Below, one piece after another: positions 34,591 through 47,558 of a stretch of 64,000 bases of DNA (position 1 is the first letter of the stretch; the number at the start of each line of letters is the position of its first letter). The DNA comes from Diadophis punctatus similis. Its lineage: Eukaryota; Chordata; Lepidosauria; Squamata; Dipsadidae. The position numbers were made by a program, and so were the translations under genes. Where the stretch lies: assembly GCA_023053685.1 (NCBI GenBank), contig JALIGW010000002.1, positions 41,359,220 to 41,423,219 of the forward strand. Reading direction: 5' to 3'. The notes beneath the pieces are model-generated. The model ran no database searches, was not told the origin of the DNA, and was given only the letters and a program-made list of their open reading frames with translations.

Positions 34591-36050
34591 AAACACTAGG
34601 TATGTTGTAGGATTAATTTAATAACCTTGGTGTATGTTAATTGGGCCATTACTATTTGGTATTTGCCTAGCACATTGATTCACATGGAGATACCATGAAC
34701 TAATTGAGCATAACATTACTTGATATTGACATTGGTAAACAAGTCAGATGAAGATGAAAATGAAAATGAAAAGATCCAGGTTGTTGTTGGTGTTTTTACC
34801 AGTTTTCATTCTTGATTTCTGGGCTGTTTAACAAAACTTATGTTATCACAGGAAAATATACTTTTCTCCTTTAAGTAGAACTAAATCAGTATACAGTAAT
34901 AACAGACAGACCCTGCTAAGGAGCTGTCATAGTACATCAACACCAAATAAATTAATTTATCTGAGAATATATTTAAAAAGTGTTATTTATTCTGAAAGAT
35001 ATGACTTTCAAACTTACACCAGATTTGCCAAGTGTCACAGAATTATTTGAGTGAGGGACAATTTCCAATGCTTTATTTTAAACCTTATTGATTCTGAATC
35101 TCTATATCTATTTTAGGATTTTTTTCATTGCATTGACCTGCATATTTTTTGGGGGGCATGAACAAAGTATAAAAACAAACTATGCAATTCTTTTTCCAAC
35201 CAATACTTTATTTTATTTCACAGTTAACTGCATATTTAACTAACATGGACTTGCAAGTTTATATACTATGAATTTTGTTGAGAAGATCATTTATAGCTCA
35301 TTCCAAATGTAACATCTTTTAAATCATTGTATGACCTGTTATAACAGAATTTTTCTTGGGGATAACATTCATATTCAATATCCTGACATGTTCTGTTTTA
35401 TATTGTCATCCCAACCCCACTTTTTTCTTTTCTTTTAGTTTATGGGATGAAAATAGAAAGCTGAGTTATTGTCTTCTGGAAAAGAGAATCAGACTAGCTG
35501 CTAAAATGGAAATACTCATTTGAAGAATAAGACAAAATGGGAACGTCACTCAAACCTACTTCGAGCTGCATTGCAATTCAATTTTCTGCAATAACAATAT
35601 AGGAAATAAAAGATGATGTGAGCTTAATTTTAGCCACAATAAAATATTTATACATTATTTGTAATTAAATTATATAATTTGGCACTAAAATCAAGGCCTT
35701 AAATATAATATACCATTAATTTTTATGCATCAGAGTTTTTAGAAAAAAAATAGTGATTTAAAATAAAGCAATTCATTTTAGAAAAAAACTGACAATGATT
35801 TCCAGATTGTCGGGGAGTGGCAGGATGAAAGTGAAAAAAGTCAATGACAGTTATATCTGTTGTGATCAATGCCCCATCCTCTTTTTACATGCATGAGATA
35901 AAAGAAAGTGGCAAGACTTTGTGCAGTCATAACTTTGTCTTGCGGTGGTTGTTTTTTATCTACCCCCTTTCCAAAGTGGATAACCCTGAATGATTTGCAC
36001 CAAGCAGTATAAGAATCTTATAATGTTTTATATAAGTAGAAAGAAACCTA
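34591..36050. other. Unannotated AT-rich sequence
   Basis: No gene or repeat body is recognised in about 1.5 kb. Confidence 0.5.
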
Positions 36051-36980
36051 CCGTATTTTTCGGATTATAAAACGCACCGGAGTATAAGACGCACCTTATT
36101 TGGGGGGAGGAAAACAAGGAAAAAAGGCCTCTGCCTCCAAGCAATTTGCCAAACAGCAAACAGCAAACAGCACAGATGATATACACTGTTTGCTGTGTAT
36201 TTCTGTGCATGTGTGCCTGATCCATAGAAATAGCAAAGAATTGGAGAAATGTACATTATGCCAGAAAGTTTTCTTAAATGTAGTCACACTAACTCCTCCC
36301 AATTATTTAAATAGATCTACTCCAAGGTAAGTCAGGGTTTAACTCTAATACTAAACAGGACACTGTTACATTTCAGATTATACTTGCTCAGAGCTGTTAA
36401 AATGAATTAAAATTTCTGGAAGTATACATTATTCTCTATTATTTAAAAGAAGATACAACAGCACTGGGCCTCTTCAGAGCAAGCATTTATTTAAAAAAGC
36501 TTCTTTATTTTGTTAAGTTGTCTAGATTACAGGGGTCTCTGACCTTGGCAACTTTAAGACTTGTGGACTTCAACTCCCAGAATTCCATAGCCAGCAAAGC
36601 AAATAATAAAGCAGTCTTTAAAAAATAAGTCTAATAATTTGAACATTCTACAGACATTTATAGTTATTCACTTACCCCCTTGCATCCAGTTCAGCAGAAA
36701 ATAAAAATCTGTGTGTCTCTCCCAGCTATTTGCCTCTTTGCTAGTTTCAGTTTCATTTTAGCACGTGGCAAATCAGCTGTAGGTTGGGAAGCTGCTACTG
36801 ACTTGCTTGGCTTTACAGGCTCTTCCCTGTTTGCTGCAAACAGGTAAATTGCTGGAAGACAGAGGCCAAAGGGTGGGGGTGGCTGGGTGGGTGGGGCTAC
36901 ATTCGGTGTATAAGATGCACCCAAGTTTTCACCCTCTTTTGGGGGGTAAAAAGGTGCGTCTTATACTCAGAAAAATAAGG
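36051..36980. mobile_element. CCGTATTTTT-family DNA transposon, copy 1
   Basis: The left end CCGTATTTTTCGGATTATAA and right end complement CCTTATTTTTCTGAGTATAA are terminal inverted repeats, each followed by GACGCACC-like sequence. TA precedes the left end. The 930-bp interior is closely similar to the copy at 42540. No transposase is encoded. The superfamily is not assigned. Confidence 0.82.
36530..36600. mobile_element. Half of a palindromic MITE, nested
   Basis: Only the left arm is present: CAGGGGTCTCTGACCTTGGC to AACTCCCAGAATTCCATAGC. It sits at the same internal position as the complete MITE in copy 2 (42997-43141), so it predates the split of the two copies. Confidence 0.75.
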
Positions 36981-37195
36981 CTTCCCAGATATCCAAACAG
37001 GCAAAGGAGAACATGGGCAATTGAAAAGAGAACAACCGGGGAGAAAAGGAGGCCATACCAACTTTCTTGGCATCTGAGATAAAAATTACTAGAATAAAAA
37101 GAAATATACTTAGTCCTACCTGTATATGAAATTAACTGCTTCCAGCCACAGAAAGACTGGTTTTCAATAGCAGAAATGTGCTAGACCTGGTTGTT

Positions 37196-37436
37196 ATTTT
37201 GTTCAATCACTAAGTCGTGTCTGACTCCCCACAACCTCATGGACCACAGCACACACACCCCATCCTTCACAGTTTCACAGAATCCACCATGCCCATTGAG
37301 TCAATAGCACTATCTAAGCATCTCATCCTCTTTCATCCCTTTCTCCCTTTTGCCTTCAATCTTTCTCAATGTAAGTCCCCCCCCCCAATAAGTCTTCTCC
37401 TATGGTAGTCTAAGTATTTGAGCTTTAGTTTCAGCT
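37196..37436 (-). mobile_element. BovB (RTE) LINE fragment
   Basis: The plus strand has TTCAATCACTAAGTCGTGTC, TGACTCC, CCTCATGGACCACAGCAC and CTTCAATCTTTCTCAATG, known antisense sequence of BovB. The LINE is therefore on the minus strand. It is a short, non-coding remnant with a C-run inserted at about 37378. Confidence 0.75.
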
Positions 37437-37786
37437 AGAGCTGGCTAAGAGACCAAAAGCCTTCAACAAGTAACTGATTTAGTCCTTGTCAAATTCAGGC
37501 ATCAGCTCAAGCAGCTCAAGGAGGGTATGAAGACCAAAATCAGGACATGTCCTCCTTTTTGCCTGATGTCTGGAAATCCTACTTAAGCCATTTTCGTAAA
37601 CATAGTTTACTATATTGGTTCAAAATAGACTAGTTTTTTTTAAAAAAAACATGCTAAGCTCTAAGCAAGCTTAGTATTGTTCTAACTTCTCATAATAGTA
37701 TTCGGTGCTGGCAGCTAGAGAGAAGAATTCTAGATTTCAAAATATTTGCCAGAATATGATGACAAAATCTTATACTCCAAAGTATT
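37437..37786. other. Unannotated spacer
   Basis: No gene or repeat is recognised. Confidence 0.45.
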
Positions 37787-37900
<114 letters not shown>

Positions 37901-38065
37901 CGCTCCAATCTTTACCTTTTTATTTCCTTCCTTTCTATGCAGCAGCTAGCAGCACTGCTGGATGTAATGTCCCATGGAAACAGTGCATATCTTTTGACAT
38001 CAATCTTTAAGTTACAAAATGAAAAAAATGCCCCCTTCTCTTGAAATATATTACCCATATCCTTA

Positions 38066-38774
38066 CAGTGGTGGGTTCCTACTGGTGCGGTCCACTCTAT
38101 AGCACCGGTAGCGGCCCGCTGGTGATGTCACAGTACCGGTGCGGTCGGTTGCCAGTGCCTGGGCGCCACCATTTTTAAAAATTTTTTTTTTAATTTTTAA
38201 AAAAAATTTCTTCTGCTTATGCCCAGAAACTGAGCTTCTGGCACTGCGCATGCACTGCCTTCCTACCCCACAGTGAGTCCAAGCAGGGGAGGATGGCTGA
38301 GGGAGCACGTGAGATGCTGAAAGAACGGGTGGCAGGAGCTATCTCCATTCCCCTCCCTTCAGCAGTCCGAGAAGCCACGAACGTGCAGTGATGATCCTAG
38401 GCATTTTTGCACATTCGAGGCCTCTCGAGCTGCTGAGGGGAGGGGGAATGGGCGGCAGGACCTATCTCAGTTCCCCTCCCTTCAGCAGTCCGAGAAGCCA
38501 CAAATGCGGGGTGATGATCCCAGGCATTTTCACACATTTGAGGCTTCAAATGGGGAGAAGCATTCAGGCCGGACAGAGCCTCCTAGAAGAACCGCTGCCA
38601 CGGTCTTGCTCCTCCCGCTGCGGGGGGCTGCGTTGCAGGTGGTCAATGCCCCCCCCCCACTTCTCTGGCCACTGCCAAGCTCCACGCCCACCCGTTCACA
38701 TGGCTGGCAAGCCCCACCCACAAAATAAGCCATGCCCACAGAGTGGCAGTAAAAAAATTAGGAACCCGCCCCTG
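38066..38774. mobile_element. Large hAT of the GGTGGGTT family with internal tandem duplication
   Basis: Starts CAGTGGTGGGTTCCTACTGG and ends TAGGAACCCGCCCCTG, inverted repeats. Flanks are ATATCCTT and ATATCCTA with a 1-base offset, a likely 8-bp duplication. The 709-bp interior has two related units beginning at 38335 and 38458 (123-bp period, each with CCCTCCCTTCAGCAGTCCGA). No transposase is encoded. The copy at 48612 is the same subfamily. Confidence 0.87.
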
Positions 38775-38782
38775 ATATCCTA

Positions 38783-39802
38783 TTTATGAAAGTTCTTCCG
38801 ATGCCATCCCTCTAAGGCAGTTCTGCAAAAGTTAAGAATATATGATATTCCATCCACTTTCAGCATCAGGTTAGGTGGAGACACAATACTCAAAAGATTA
38901 GCATTATCCATATTCAATTCTAGAACCATATCTTCATATGATAAATCATATTATTTCCAGACAGTGATATTTCCAGGGTAATCAGAAGACAACCATGAGA
39001 ATGGAAATTAGGCAGAGACAAAGATCATAGCGTGCTGTCATTTATTAGAAGGTCTAGATGTAGAATGTGATGGTAATTTGATCTTTTTATGAATTTTAAG
39101 CTTGAAGAAAATATTTCTGACTGACAACAGAAATGAGAAGCATATATTGCAGTGTTATCTTCAATTTTACTTGTTAAACAGCAAACGAGAAAATGCTACA
39201 CTTGATCCCACAGTAAAGATGGGGGGGGGGGAGAATTAAATTAATTAAAACAGTAAAACAGTTTGACATTTAATTTCAATTTTACTATTCAGCTCCTGTG
39301 TCTCAACTCCAACAGCCAAGTTGATTAGAGTTTGTTCACAGGAGAAGTCAAGAAAGGTGACTTCTGTAGGGACCCAAGTATTTTACTCCATTGTTTCATT
39401 AATAGGGCTGTGAATTGCTTGCAAGCTCAGAAAAATTGAGAGTAAACATAGAAAGGAGCTGAGAAGGTGCACAAGGAGTAAGTCACACCTTATAAGGGCT
39501 GATTTTGGAATTATTTCACTTTTGAAGATTTTATCAGATAATGCCATATATATATATATGCACAATAATTCTACAAAAACCCCTTGCTGTCTTCTTAGTT
39601 AAGCACAGATCTGGGGATAAATATGAGTGCAGTCCTTTTCCTATTTACTATTCACATTCAGTCACTGTGATTTAGCAAGGAAAGTAGTCCTTGTTTAGCA
39701 ATAGCAGTTGGTTCCAGCAACTCAGTGATCAACAATGACTAAGTAAAAAGTCATGTGTGACCATAATTTTGCTTATTACTTCAGGTTTCCTTTGCTTTAC
39801 AG
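38783..39802. other. Unannotated sequence
   Basis: No gene is recognised. A G-run lies at 39222-39232 and a short (AT)n at 39547-39560. Positions 39660-39780 may be an old dispersed repeat, seen only as CTTGTTTAGCAATAGCAG-type text. Confidence 0.45.
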
Positions 39803-39926
39803 CATGGGTGTCAAACTCATGGCATCACGTTGCCGTATCGTAACGTTTTTTCCCTTTGTGGAGCTGGGGTGGGTGTGGCCTGTGCATGACGCATGCGGCC
39901 CATGGGCCACCAGTTTGACACCTCTG
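39803..39926. mobile_element. Mini-hAT (GGGTGTCAAACTC ends)
   Basis: Starts CATGGGTGTCAAACTCATGG and ends CCAGTTTGACACCTCTG. Flanks are CTTTACAG (39795-39802) and CTTTATAG (39927-39934), an 8-bp duplication with one mismatch. At 124 bp it is little more than its own ends. The ends resemble Charlie-type hAT families. Confidence 0.85.
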
Positions 39927-39934
39927 CTTTATAG

Positions 39935-40855
39935 CATCAAAAGGATACAATCCCAAACAGTCAGATAAGTGGTGGAGAAGTTTTCTGGAATTTGAATAAT
40001 GAGAAAGTCAAGTAACAGGGCAAATCCTATAGACCCTTTCCCCCTTCCCTAGCTTTTAGGAATGTTCAACCCAGCACTGGGATAATTTGCAAAGAAAGAA
40101 TTAATGTTTATACTTGCATTCATTGGAGAGGAAGAGATTACAAGAAAGTAAGTAGGCACACAATGGGGAGAATGCATCAAAGGAAGTACACTAATGTTGA
40201 TCTACAGTTCTCCCAGCTGTGAGCTACAAGCCACTTAGTGTGAAATTGATTAGAGTCTTGTCTATTTTAGGTAGCAGCTGTGAGCCACTGGAAGATTCTA
40301 ATCAACTAATTAAGGTCATAGAGCTCAGCTTGTTAACTTGCAGAAGCACATTTATGAAGTGTTGTACAGCAGCAGAGAAAAGCATCTCAAGAAGGGATAG
40401 CTTGTCTAGGCTTCTCTCTGCTCTACCAAGGGGGTGGAGAGAGAGAGAAATGGGTCTGACATAGGACAGTTTATATTGACTATAATGCTGAACACATAAC
40501 AGAGAGAGATGTTGTGAAGGTGGTAAATGTGGACACTGGTTGCAATTGACTTTTTCATAATTGTTCTGTTTACAAATGGTCACTGTCGGAAGCAGTTTTT
40601 TAAGGAGGACTGTAGCTCTGTAAAAGATAAAAATGGGATGACAATGTATGTTTGTAAGTATTTTCACAGCATTGGTCCTAAACTTTGCTTTCAACATAAG
40701 TGGGCACACAGATTTTGTAACGATTTTTATGCAGTAAGAGTTTAAGTGTAAAACAGGTTTGATTGGTCATATTTCAAAGGCTTCATGTAGGACAAAAATA
40801 TTTTAGAGAATCCTGTACTGTTAAAATTCTTCATTAATTGGCATTTGGGTTATTT
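39935..40855. other. Unannotated sequence
   Basis: The 135-codon minus frame at 40302-40709 has no domain I recognise and overlaps low-complexity composition. It is treated as chance. Confidence 0.45.
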
Positions 40856-41880
40856 ATTTATTTATTATTTATTTATTGAATTTGTATTGCTGCCTATTTG
40901 CCCATGGTGACTCAAGTCAGCTTACAGAGAATAAAACCACATTTAAAACAATAAAACTAATAAAAAGAATCAAATAAATTAATATAGTATAATATAATAA
41001 TATCACCCCCACCACCCACCACCCGCCCTGGCAATAGCAGATCACATGAGCCATTTAATGGGCTCCATCCCGCTCTGGGTTCCCATGGTCCGCAGGCAGA
41101 ACCAGGTCTTCAGTGCCTTCCTGAAGAGTATTAGAGTGGGGGCCATTCTAATCTCTGGGGGAATGATGTTCTAGAGAAAGGGAGCCACCATGGAGAAGGC
41201 CCTTTTTCTGGGTCCCATCAGGTGTATCTTCCTCAGGGATGGGACCCGCAGCATTCCCTGCCTCCCCGCTCTGATGGGTAAGGTAGATGTGACAAGCAAG
41301 AGACAGTCTCTCAGATAACCTGGTCCCAAGCCATGAAGGGCTTTAAAGGTCACAACCACCTTGAATTGCACTTGGAAGCAAACCAGCAGCCAAGGCAGCT
41401 CCTGCAGGAGAGGTGATACATGTGCACGTCAGGGTCTGCACAAAACCATGCAGGCCGCTGCACCAACTGGAGCTTCCAGATGCTCTTCAAGGGCAGCCCC
41501 ATGTAGAGCGTGTTGCAATAGTCAAGACGGGAAGTGACTAGGGCATGACTGACTGTGAGTAGGGATTGTTGGTCCAGGAAAGGGCGTAACTGGCACACAA
41601 TCCGCAGTCGTGAGTCCAGCAGAACCCCCCCCCCCCCAGATTATGCATAGAGTCTGTTTGGGGTAGTGCCACCCCATCCAAGACCAAAGATGGCAATTCT
41701 CCCTAAGCCAATGAACACCAAACCCAGAGCTACTCAGTCTTGCAGGGGTTTAGTTTCAATCCAGCCCCTAACAACCTCCAGGCACTGCGAGAGGGAGGGT
41801 TGGAGGTATTGGGGTGGAATTGCAGTTTCCAGAGATTTGGAGGTGAAGTAGAAGCTGTTAGGTGAAGAAGGAAAAATCGT
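40856..41880 (-). mobile_element. L2 LINE 3' half
   Basis: The minus strand ends in (AAATA)n at 40856-40885. The coding remnant reads LRPFLDQQSLLTVSHALVTS, RLDYCNTLYMGLPLKSIWKL, QLVQ, then after frameshifts FKALHGLGPGYLRDCL and MGPRKRAFSM. This is the L2 reverse transcriptase C-terminus. A C-run at 41625-41639 and several frameshifts mark it as dead. Confidence 0.9.
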
Positions 41881-42539
41881 TTCCCAGTTACATCAAACAA
41901 TGATATTAAATTTCATGCCTGGAAATGTCAGTGATAAACTATCTTACCAGAGCAAGGTAGTAGACAAACAGCCTTAGTCAAGTCAGTACTTACTGTCAGA
42001 TATTAATTATCTTTCTTAAAACATTTGTTTTTCCTAGATCAAAATCAACATCTCCGAAAGATATTTACAATTCTGGAGATTAGGATATCTGATTGATGTC
42101 AAGTTCTCCTTTTTCAGGTACTGGCAATTTGGATATTTACAATACAGTTCTAACCATGAATATTTTGATATGCATCGCGTTGCAGTTATAGTTAGGATTT
42201 ATCTCCAATTTTCTTTTCTTGCCATTACAGACATTACTAACAACCTTTTGAGTTGCAAACTTTGCCAACATGAACAAACTTATCTGCACTTGGAAATCAT
42301 GTCCGGTCTGCCAGGTTTGTTCTTATTGACAAAATGCAGATACAGCAGAAATCTAGCCCTCCCTGCCTTTCCCCAACCCCAAAGTTGCAGACAGGCAACA
42401 CACTTTTAATCCCATACAAGCAGAACATTACAGCAAAACCTGATTGCTCTAGTGAAGCTTGGGCAGCAATGAAGGAAAGCAGGAAAGAAAGTTGGGAGAA
42501 GGTAGGGAAGGAACAGCTTCCAGCATGCCATATTACATA
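41881..42539. other. Unannotated sequence
   Basis: No gene is recognised. The 156-codon frame at 42334-42804 runs into the DNA transposon and is not credible as a gene. Confidence 0.45.
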
Positions 42540-43541
42540 CCGTATTTTTCAGAGTATAAGACGCACCTTAATTTTGGAGGAGGAAAACAAGGTGAAAAAA
42601 GCCTCTGCCTCCAAGCAATTTGCCAAACAGCAAACAGCAAACAGCACAGATGATATACACTGTTTGTTGTGTATTTCTGTGCATGTGTGCCTGACTCATA
42701 GAAATAGCAAAAAATTGGAGAAATGTACATTATGCCAGAAAGTTTTCTTAAATGTAGTCACACTAACTCCTCCCAATTATTTAACTAGATCTACTCCAAG
42801 GTAACTAAACTCTAATACCAAACAGGACACTGTTACATTTCATACTATACTTGTACAGAGCTGTTAAAATTAATTAAATTTTCTGGAAGTATACATTATT
42901 CTCTATTATTTAAAAGAAGATACAATAGCATTGGGCCTCTTCAGAGCAAGCATTTATTTAAAAAGCTTCTTTATTTTGTTAAGTTGTCTAGATGTACAGG
43001 GATCTCCAACCTTGGCAACATTAAGACTTCTGGACTTCAACTCCCAGAATTTCACAGCCAGCAAAGCTAACAAAGCTGGCTGTTGAATTCTGGGAGTTGA
43101 AGTCCACAAGTCTTAAAGTTGCCAAGGTTGGAGATTCCTAGCTCTAGAACAATAATAAAGCAGTCTTTAAAAAATAAGTCTAATAATTTGAGCATTCTAC
43201 AGACATTTATAGTTATTCACTTACCCCTTTGCAGCCAGTTCAGCAAAAATAAAAACCTGCGTGTCTAATCTCTCCCAGCTATTTGCCTCTTTGCAGTTAG
43301 TTTCACTTTCATTTTTCCACGTGGCAAACCTAATCAGCTGTTTTTCGGGAAACTGCTACTGACTTGCTTGGCTTTAAAGGCTCTTCCCTCTTTCCTGCAA
43401 GCAGGTAAATTGCTGGAAGACAGAGGCCAAAGGGTGGGGGTGGCTGGGTGGGTGGGGCTACATTCGGTGTATAAGACGCATCCAAGTTTTCACCCTCTTT
43501 TAGGGGGTAAAAAGGTGCGTCTTATACTCCGGAAAATACGG
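42540..43541. mobile_element. CCGTATTTTT-family DNA transposon, copy 2 (TA-flanked)
   Basis: Ends CCGTATTTTTCAGAGTATAA and the complement of TTATACTCCGGAAAATACGG are near-perfect inverted repeats. TA lies on both sides (42538-42539 and 43542-43543), suggesting a TA target duplication. The 1002-bp interior matches copy 1 at 36051 throughout and carries the complete nested MITE at 42997. No transposase is encoded, so it is non-autonomous. Confidence 0.88.
42997..43141. mobile_element. Palindromic MITE nested in the transposon
   Basis: Starts CAGGGATCTCCAACCTTGGC and ends GCCAAGGTTGGAGATTCCTA. Arms around TTCAACTCCCAGAATT are complementary across a centre near 43070. Copy 1 retains only the left half. 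Confidence 0.88.
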
Positions 43542-43543
43542 TA

Positions 43544-45713
43544 TGCAGAATACCAGACACCATGCCCTGTCCTGTCACTACCCAAAGCCCACTGGACCTC
43601 TTACCCATGCAAGGCAAGATTTGCACTGTGCATATTTGTTATGCTTATTGAACTTGTGAACAAAATAGACTTATGAATAGCCTCTTGGTACATAATCTGT
43701 TCATAAATAGGGTAATGTCTGTAATGAGAATTAAAGAGACCACCAAATACTTCCTTTCATAATGGATTTGGTGAACATTTCATATTTAAACCCTTACTGA
43801 TTGCATGTTTGTTGAATTTCTTAAATGTATCCAAGTTTATTACATTTCCAGGAATGACTATATAGTAAGCAGACCTAGAGAATTCTGGGGCCTGCTTTAT
43901 TTATTGTAACAAATAATGTAAGTGGGACATTTCTAGCAGCATTACGCTGATGACACAAAGCCATGAGGTGGCATCTTGTTTCCCTCTCCCCCAACTTTGA
44001 TTTTGCTTACCAGAATGCACATTAATGTAATGCTCCGCTCCCTGCTGCTTAAATCACTTGACTTATTTTTATAGAAAAAAAGACTGACTAAATATCACGA
44101 GCAAATAACTTTCCATGGAACAGGAACAAGTTAATTAAGGATCATGCAAAAATATAAAGATTTAATATTTTGTATCTATGGAAGGGGAAGACATGCTTAC
44201 CCACACAGATATGGAAATCTTGAAATTCTTTATCCATTCAGTATAAAAACACAGACTAAATACAAGTTTTTATAAAAGGTTTTGGCCCACCCTAATTTTC
44301 TCCTGCTTGTCACTAAAATCAATATTATTCTCCAAGCTTCAACTGTCTTCTTGCCCAAAGAATCTATACAATGTTTGTGATAGATCTGTTTTTGAAGACC
44401 TTTTTGGAGGACAAGAAAAAGTTTGATTTCTTCACTGTTATCTGGTCTCAGGAAAAAAAATTAAAACATAAGCTTTGCAGAATTCGTGGAGCATGGACCA
44501 ATGAGGGGTGGACATTTTCTATGTCCAATACTAATCATTGAACTTGTTCCAGAAGGCAGTTGCCCCTTAGAAAAAGTAGGGTAGTTTAAATGAATTTGCT
44601 TGTAATGCACAAGATTGCTATCATGCACATCCTGGTCATCCTTAAGTTATACTGTATGTCCACACTAAATTTCATTTAATATAATGGATTGAAAATGGGC
44701 ACAAGAAATATTTGTGTGTGGGGGGGTAGATAAATGCACATATAAACACATGCAAAAACATACTGATTCACTGTGGTCCATAGATATGTTTCTTGCAAAT
44801 CAAACTATATCAATAAATAATAAAAGATTAGGCTGATACTATAACATATAGCAAATTCACTGAGTGTAGGCACTGTACCTATATTCCATACTATCTAACT
44901 CCATTGATGGAGTTAATTTCCAATAGTGTGCCAATTAAATCGTACACATGTGAGTATTGATAGTATAGCACAGTCTAAGAGTTAATCAAGTTGAAGACTT
45001 CTAAATAATTCACAAAATGTGCTTAGAAATAGTGGTGTAATTCAACAGAAACTTCATAAAACAGATCCTTGATCATTGACAGGAATACTCATTCTAAGCA
45101 TATTCATTGATTATTTTTAAGAACTTTACTTCGTCTTTCTACAAAATTGCAACGAAAATAATACATGTATTTGAATACTGGATGGGAGACACTGGATGGG
45201 AGACTGCATGTATTCGAACACTAGACAGGAAGGATTTGGGGAAACCCTAACCCTCACCCTGCCTCTTTAAAATTGTGCATTGTGAAGGATGCGTACGGCA
45301 GCCTTGGATAACTATTAAGAAAAAAAAGGATGTGTTGTGAGCAGCAAGGAAAAGAGGCCACCACAGAGATTTTTCCCCTAGCTAACATGCCCTTAATTCT
45401 TTCACTGCCTCACTCAACTTTAGTTTTAATCACTTATTGAGTCTTAATGTCTTGTTGGTAAAACAGTGGAAGGATGGACAGGCACTACTCTTGGACTGTC
45501 TTTAGGGCATCACTTGTCCTGAATCCAACTTTGGCAAACAGCCTGTTGGTTTGCAGCATATGCCGCTGCAATATGAGTTGTCCCAGCGGTTTTTTGTTAC
45601 CATATGTTTAGAAAATGACCCTAATGTCATTGATTAAATTAAATGGTTTAACAATTAAGAACCCACCACTATTTTTGGCCAGTTGTAGTAGATATAGTTT
45701 TTTAAGTGTTTGC
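43544..45713. other. Unannotated AT-rich sequence
   Basis: About 2.2 kb without a recognised gene. Near 45165-45215 the block TACTGGATGGGAGAC occurs twice and weakly resembles a 5S-derived segment. A G-run lies at 44720-44727. Confidence 0.45.
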
Positions 45714-45730
45714 AAGAAATGTTTTAGTTT

Positions 45731-46030
45731 TTTTTATTCAAAAAGTTTTATTAGTACAAAGTACAAACATTTTTTTCTTTTCTCCCCCCCTTCCCCCCTA
45801 ACCCCAACCCACCCCCTTACCCGCCCCCCTTCTCCCCTCCCCCCCCGGACTTCCCAGAGAAAGTACAGGGCATAATATTCAATAAAATAAGTTTAAATTA
45901 AATTAAAAAAATTCTAATTTCCACATTTCCTTGGGTCTTTAACTCCTAATTATACAAAACTTTTTAAAGCATAATCAAAAGAAAATCAAGCATGTTATCA
46001 ATCAAACACCATTCAGTATCTCAGGCTGAT
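45731..46030 (-). mobile_element. L1-like 3' end with G-rich tract and 17-18 bp TSD
   Basis: Bounded by AAGAAATGTTTTAGTTT at 45714-45730 and again from 46031. On the minus strand it ends ACTAATAAAACTTTTTGAAT followed by an A-rich tail. A dense polypyrimidine stretch on plus (G-rich on minus) lies at 45783-45846, as found in L1 3' UTRs. No ORF remains in the 300 bp. Confidence 0.85.
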
Positions 46031-46048
46031 AAGAAATGTTTTAGTTTT

Positions 46049-47171
46049 GATGAACATAAGCACAGCCATCGTTTCTATTAATAAAATGCTGGGTCTCTTT
46101 TATTCGGGTTTCCAAATCTGAAAAAAAAAGTGCTACTGCTTTAAGGAGTCAAGTTACTAAACTTAATTCAACTCTTAACACATTGTGCAGAAGCCTGAAA
46201 GTACAGGTTGCATTAACAAGTAGCAGAAAAGAATTGCCCTTGACTTCCAAAGTACTTCTGAATCGTTTTTGAAATGTTCACAGCAGTCCCCTTAGTTAGT
46301 ATATGATTAAATCACTTTCTTGATGTTTTACATATTTATTCTAATGCCGCACATTTTCTTGAATATTTTAGCATTGCAATGGCTCTTTCGGTTGCGCACT
46401 AAGAAATATAAAACTGCTGCAACATTTTCTTTATCCAAAGATATGCTAGCTATGCTAATTAAACCTTCAGGAATACTTTCCTATCTTTCAAATAAGGTAC
46501 TCACTAAAGGGGGTAGGCCAGTGCTGAAAACACAAATCAGCAGAAGCAAAAGCATAACTTCTTGATTTACACTATATTGTACTCTGGTAATCATGCAATA
46601 TAATAGCAAATAGAAGACACTAAAAGCTCTATCATATACAATTTTAACTTGCTTGAAACTCTTTTAAGAAGGTATAAACATCCCCCTTAATAGAAATGAA
46701 TACTTTCTAAACCAAGGTTGCCCATGTGATCAATATTAACCCTCAGGGATTGATGGGATTATCCATGGAGTCAATAGATGGTCAGCACCGTTCAAAATTA
46801 CTATGGCATCGAACGAGGAGGACTTATGACTGATCCGTGAAGTTGCAGCCATTGCAGAATCCCCATAGCAGTATGATTGCAATCTGGGTACTCAGGTCCC
46901 TGGTTTACAATTATGACATCACAGTGAGCCATGGTCACATGATCACTACTTGTGACCTTCCCTACTGGCTGCCACACAATGGGGAAGCCATCAGGTAAGA
47001 CTGCAAGTAAATTGCTGCTGTAACTTTTTCTCCTGACAAACTCCCACCTTGGAGTACAAGATTTCAGGAATCCACAGCTCCCCCTCGCCCACCCATACTC
47101 CATAATGCATGTTCACCCTAATAATCCCCCACCATGTCAATGCTCACTAGCACCCATCCACAGCACCCATC
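46049..47171. other. Unannotated sequence
   Basis: No gene is recognised. Positions about 46825-47000 (GACATCACAGTGAGCCATGG, GTCACATGATCAC) resemble a dispersed repeat seen in reptile genomes, but I cannot place its class. Confidence 0.45.
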
Positions 47172-47179
47172 CATAGCAC

Positions 47180-47558
47180 CAGGGGTGGGTTGCTTGTTCT
47201 TTGTGCTACCGGTGCGCTGCGTGTGCACCCTCTCGCACGATATTGCTTCTTGCGCATGCACGGAAGCAAAATCTCGCAAGGGGACATGCATGCACAAGTG
47301 ATTTTGGTGCTTTTTTTCCTTCCACACATGCGCGGAAGCAAAAAATTGCTGAAATCTCACGCGCACTTGCGTCCCCTCGCAAGATTTTGCTTCCGTGCAT
47401 GCACAGGAAGCAAAATCAGCCCAAAAATTCCCCAAAAAAGATGGCACCGCACGACAGACCGGCGAAGATGGCACCAGAGCTGTCGCATGCAAATAGTGCC
47501 ATCTGCTGGCCGCTACTGGTACTGTAGAGTGGACCGCACCGGTAGGAACCCACCACTG
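47180..47558. mobile_element. Non-autonomous hAT, GGTGGGTT family, exact TSD
   Basis: Starts CAGGGGTGGGTTGCTTG and ends GGTAGGAACCCACCACTG. The 8-bp duplication CATAGCAC at 47172-47179 and 47559-47566 is exact. The interior is an imperfect inverted repeat rich in GCGCATGC/GCATGCAC and GGAAGCAAAATC/GATTTTGCTTCC. No coding sequence; long overlapping frames reflect its CpG content. Confidence 0.92.

Noticed and set aside
42334..42804. 156-codon frame
   Set aside because: It runs from unique DNA across the terminus of a DNA transposon; the second half repeats in the other non-coding copies.
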